Shown one piece after another: positions 63,984-64,000 of a stretch of DNA of 64,000 nucleotides. A program made the translations under genes and the position numbers. Position 1 is the first letter of the stretch. Every line of letters begins with the position of its first letter. The notes below the pieces were generated by a model that saw nothing but the letters and a program-made list of their open reading frames with translations, was not told where the DNA came from and searched no databases. Source of the stretch: Azorhizobium sp943371865 (GTDB taxonomy: Bacteria; Pseudomonadota; Alphaproteobacteria; Rhizobiales; Xanthobacteraceae); the NCBI RefSeq assembly GCF_943371865.1, contig NZ_CALRWL010000021.1, positions 21,736 to 85,735 of the forward strand, read 5' to 3'.

Positions 63984-64000
63984 TCTGACGGCGGCGCCAC

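Overview
The window is a GC-rich chromosomal segment of an alphaproteobacterium. Gene content and order point to the order Hyphomicrobiales, and probably the Xanthobacteraceae and relatives: hom-glpX-recJ; dinB-DUF3572-divK; rpmG to pyrB; ruvX/hydrolase/gatCAB; the cysQ-DUF4170-DUF374-waaA-lpxK lipid A block; rpiA-DUF2059. The genus is inference. I see no insertion sequence, prophage, integrase or CRISPR array. Nearly everything is housekeeping, so the unusual signals lie mostly in non-coding leaders and in a few degenerate or truncated genes.

Layout. 1-9.4 kb: end of an AlaC-type aminotransferase, homoserine dehydrogenase, GlpX, a MgtC/DUF4010 membrane protein and RecJ (plus strand); then an MHS-type transporter, DNA polymerase IV and DUF3572 (minus), and DivK. 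The partner gene pleD that usually follows divK is absent; in its place is about 0.45 kb of hairpin-rich non-coding DNA. 9.8-24.4 kb (mostly minus): rpmG, MFS, NUDIX, DUF983, rnr, topA, dprA, plsY, pyrC-like and pyrB, with an EmrB/QacA-type exporter and a small orphan gene on the plus strand. The PyrC-like protein lacks the zinc-binding HxH. 24.6-39.1 kb: a proline-rich exported protein, AEC and SulP transporters, RuvX, a UPF0173 metallo-hydrolase, RecQ, GatC/GatA/chorismate mutase/GatB, PurD, XseA and DUF2093. 39.1-44.9 kb (minus): an exported protein, ubiA, a CysQ-like phosphatase, DUF4170, DUF374 acyltransferase, waaA and lpxK, which together serve quinone and lipid A/KDO synthesis.

45-48.8 kb holds the branched-chain amino acid operon ilvB-ilvN-ilvC, preceded by a promoter, an 18-codon leader peptide with Ile-Ile-Lys-Leu-Val, and alternative hairpins typical of transcription attenuation. 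48.9-52.1 kb is a molybdate module: a ModE-type DNA-binding domain gene that converges on and overlaps modC by 68 bp, then modB and modA. 53.4-59.4 kb looks like a cold-response neighbourhood: an RhlE-type helicase, an extended IF-1, and a cold-shock protein whose 5' leader can fold two exclusive ways around its ribosome binding site. A NitT/TauT-type ABC importer lies between. 59.5-64 kb: L,D-transpeptidase, a chemoreceptor signalling fragment without sensor or membrane part, tRNA-Val(CAC), Gph, RpiA and a DUF2059 protein.

Several minus- and plus-strand runs show 1-4 base stop/start overlaps (dprA/plsY, lpxK/waaA/DUF374, gatC/gatA, modC/modB, ABC ATPase/permease), which suggests translational coupling.
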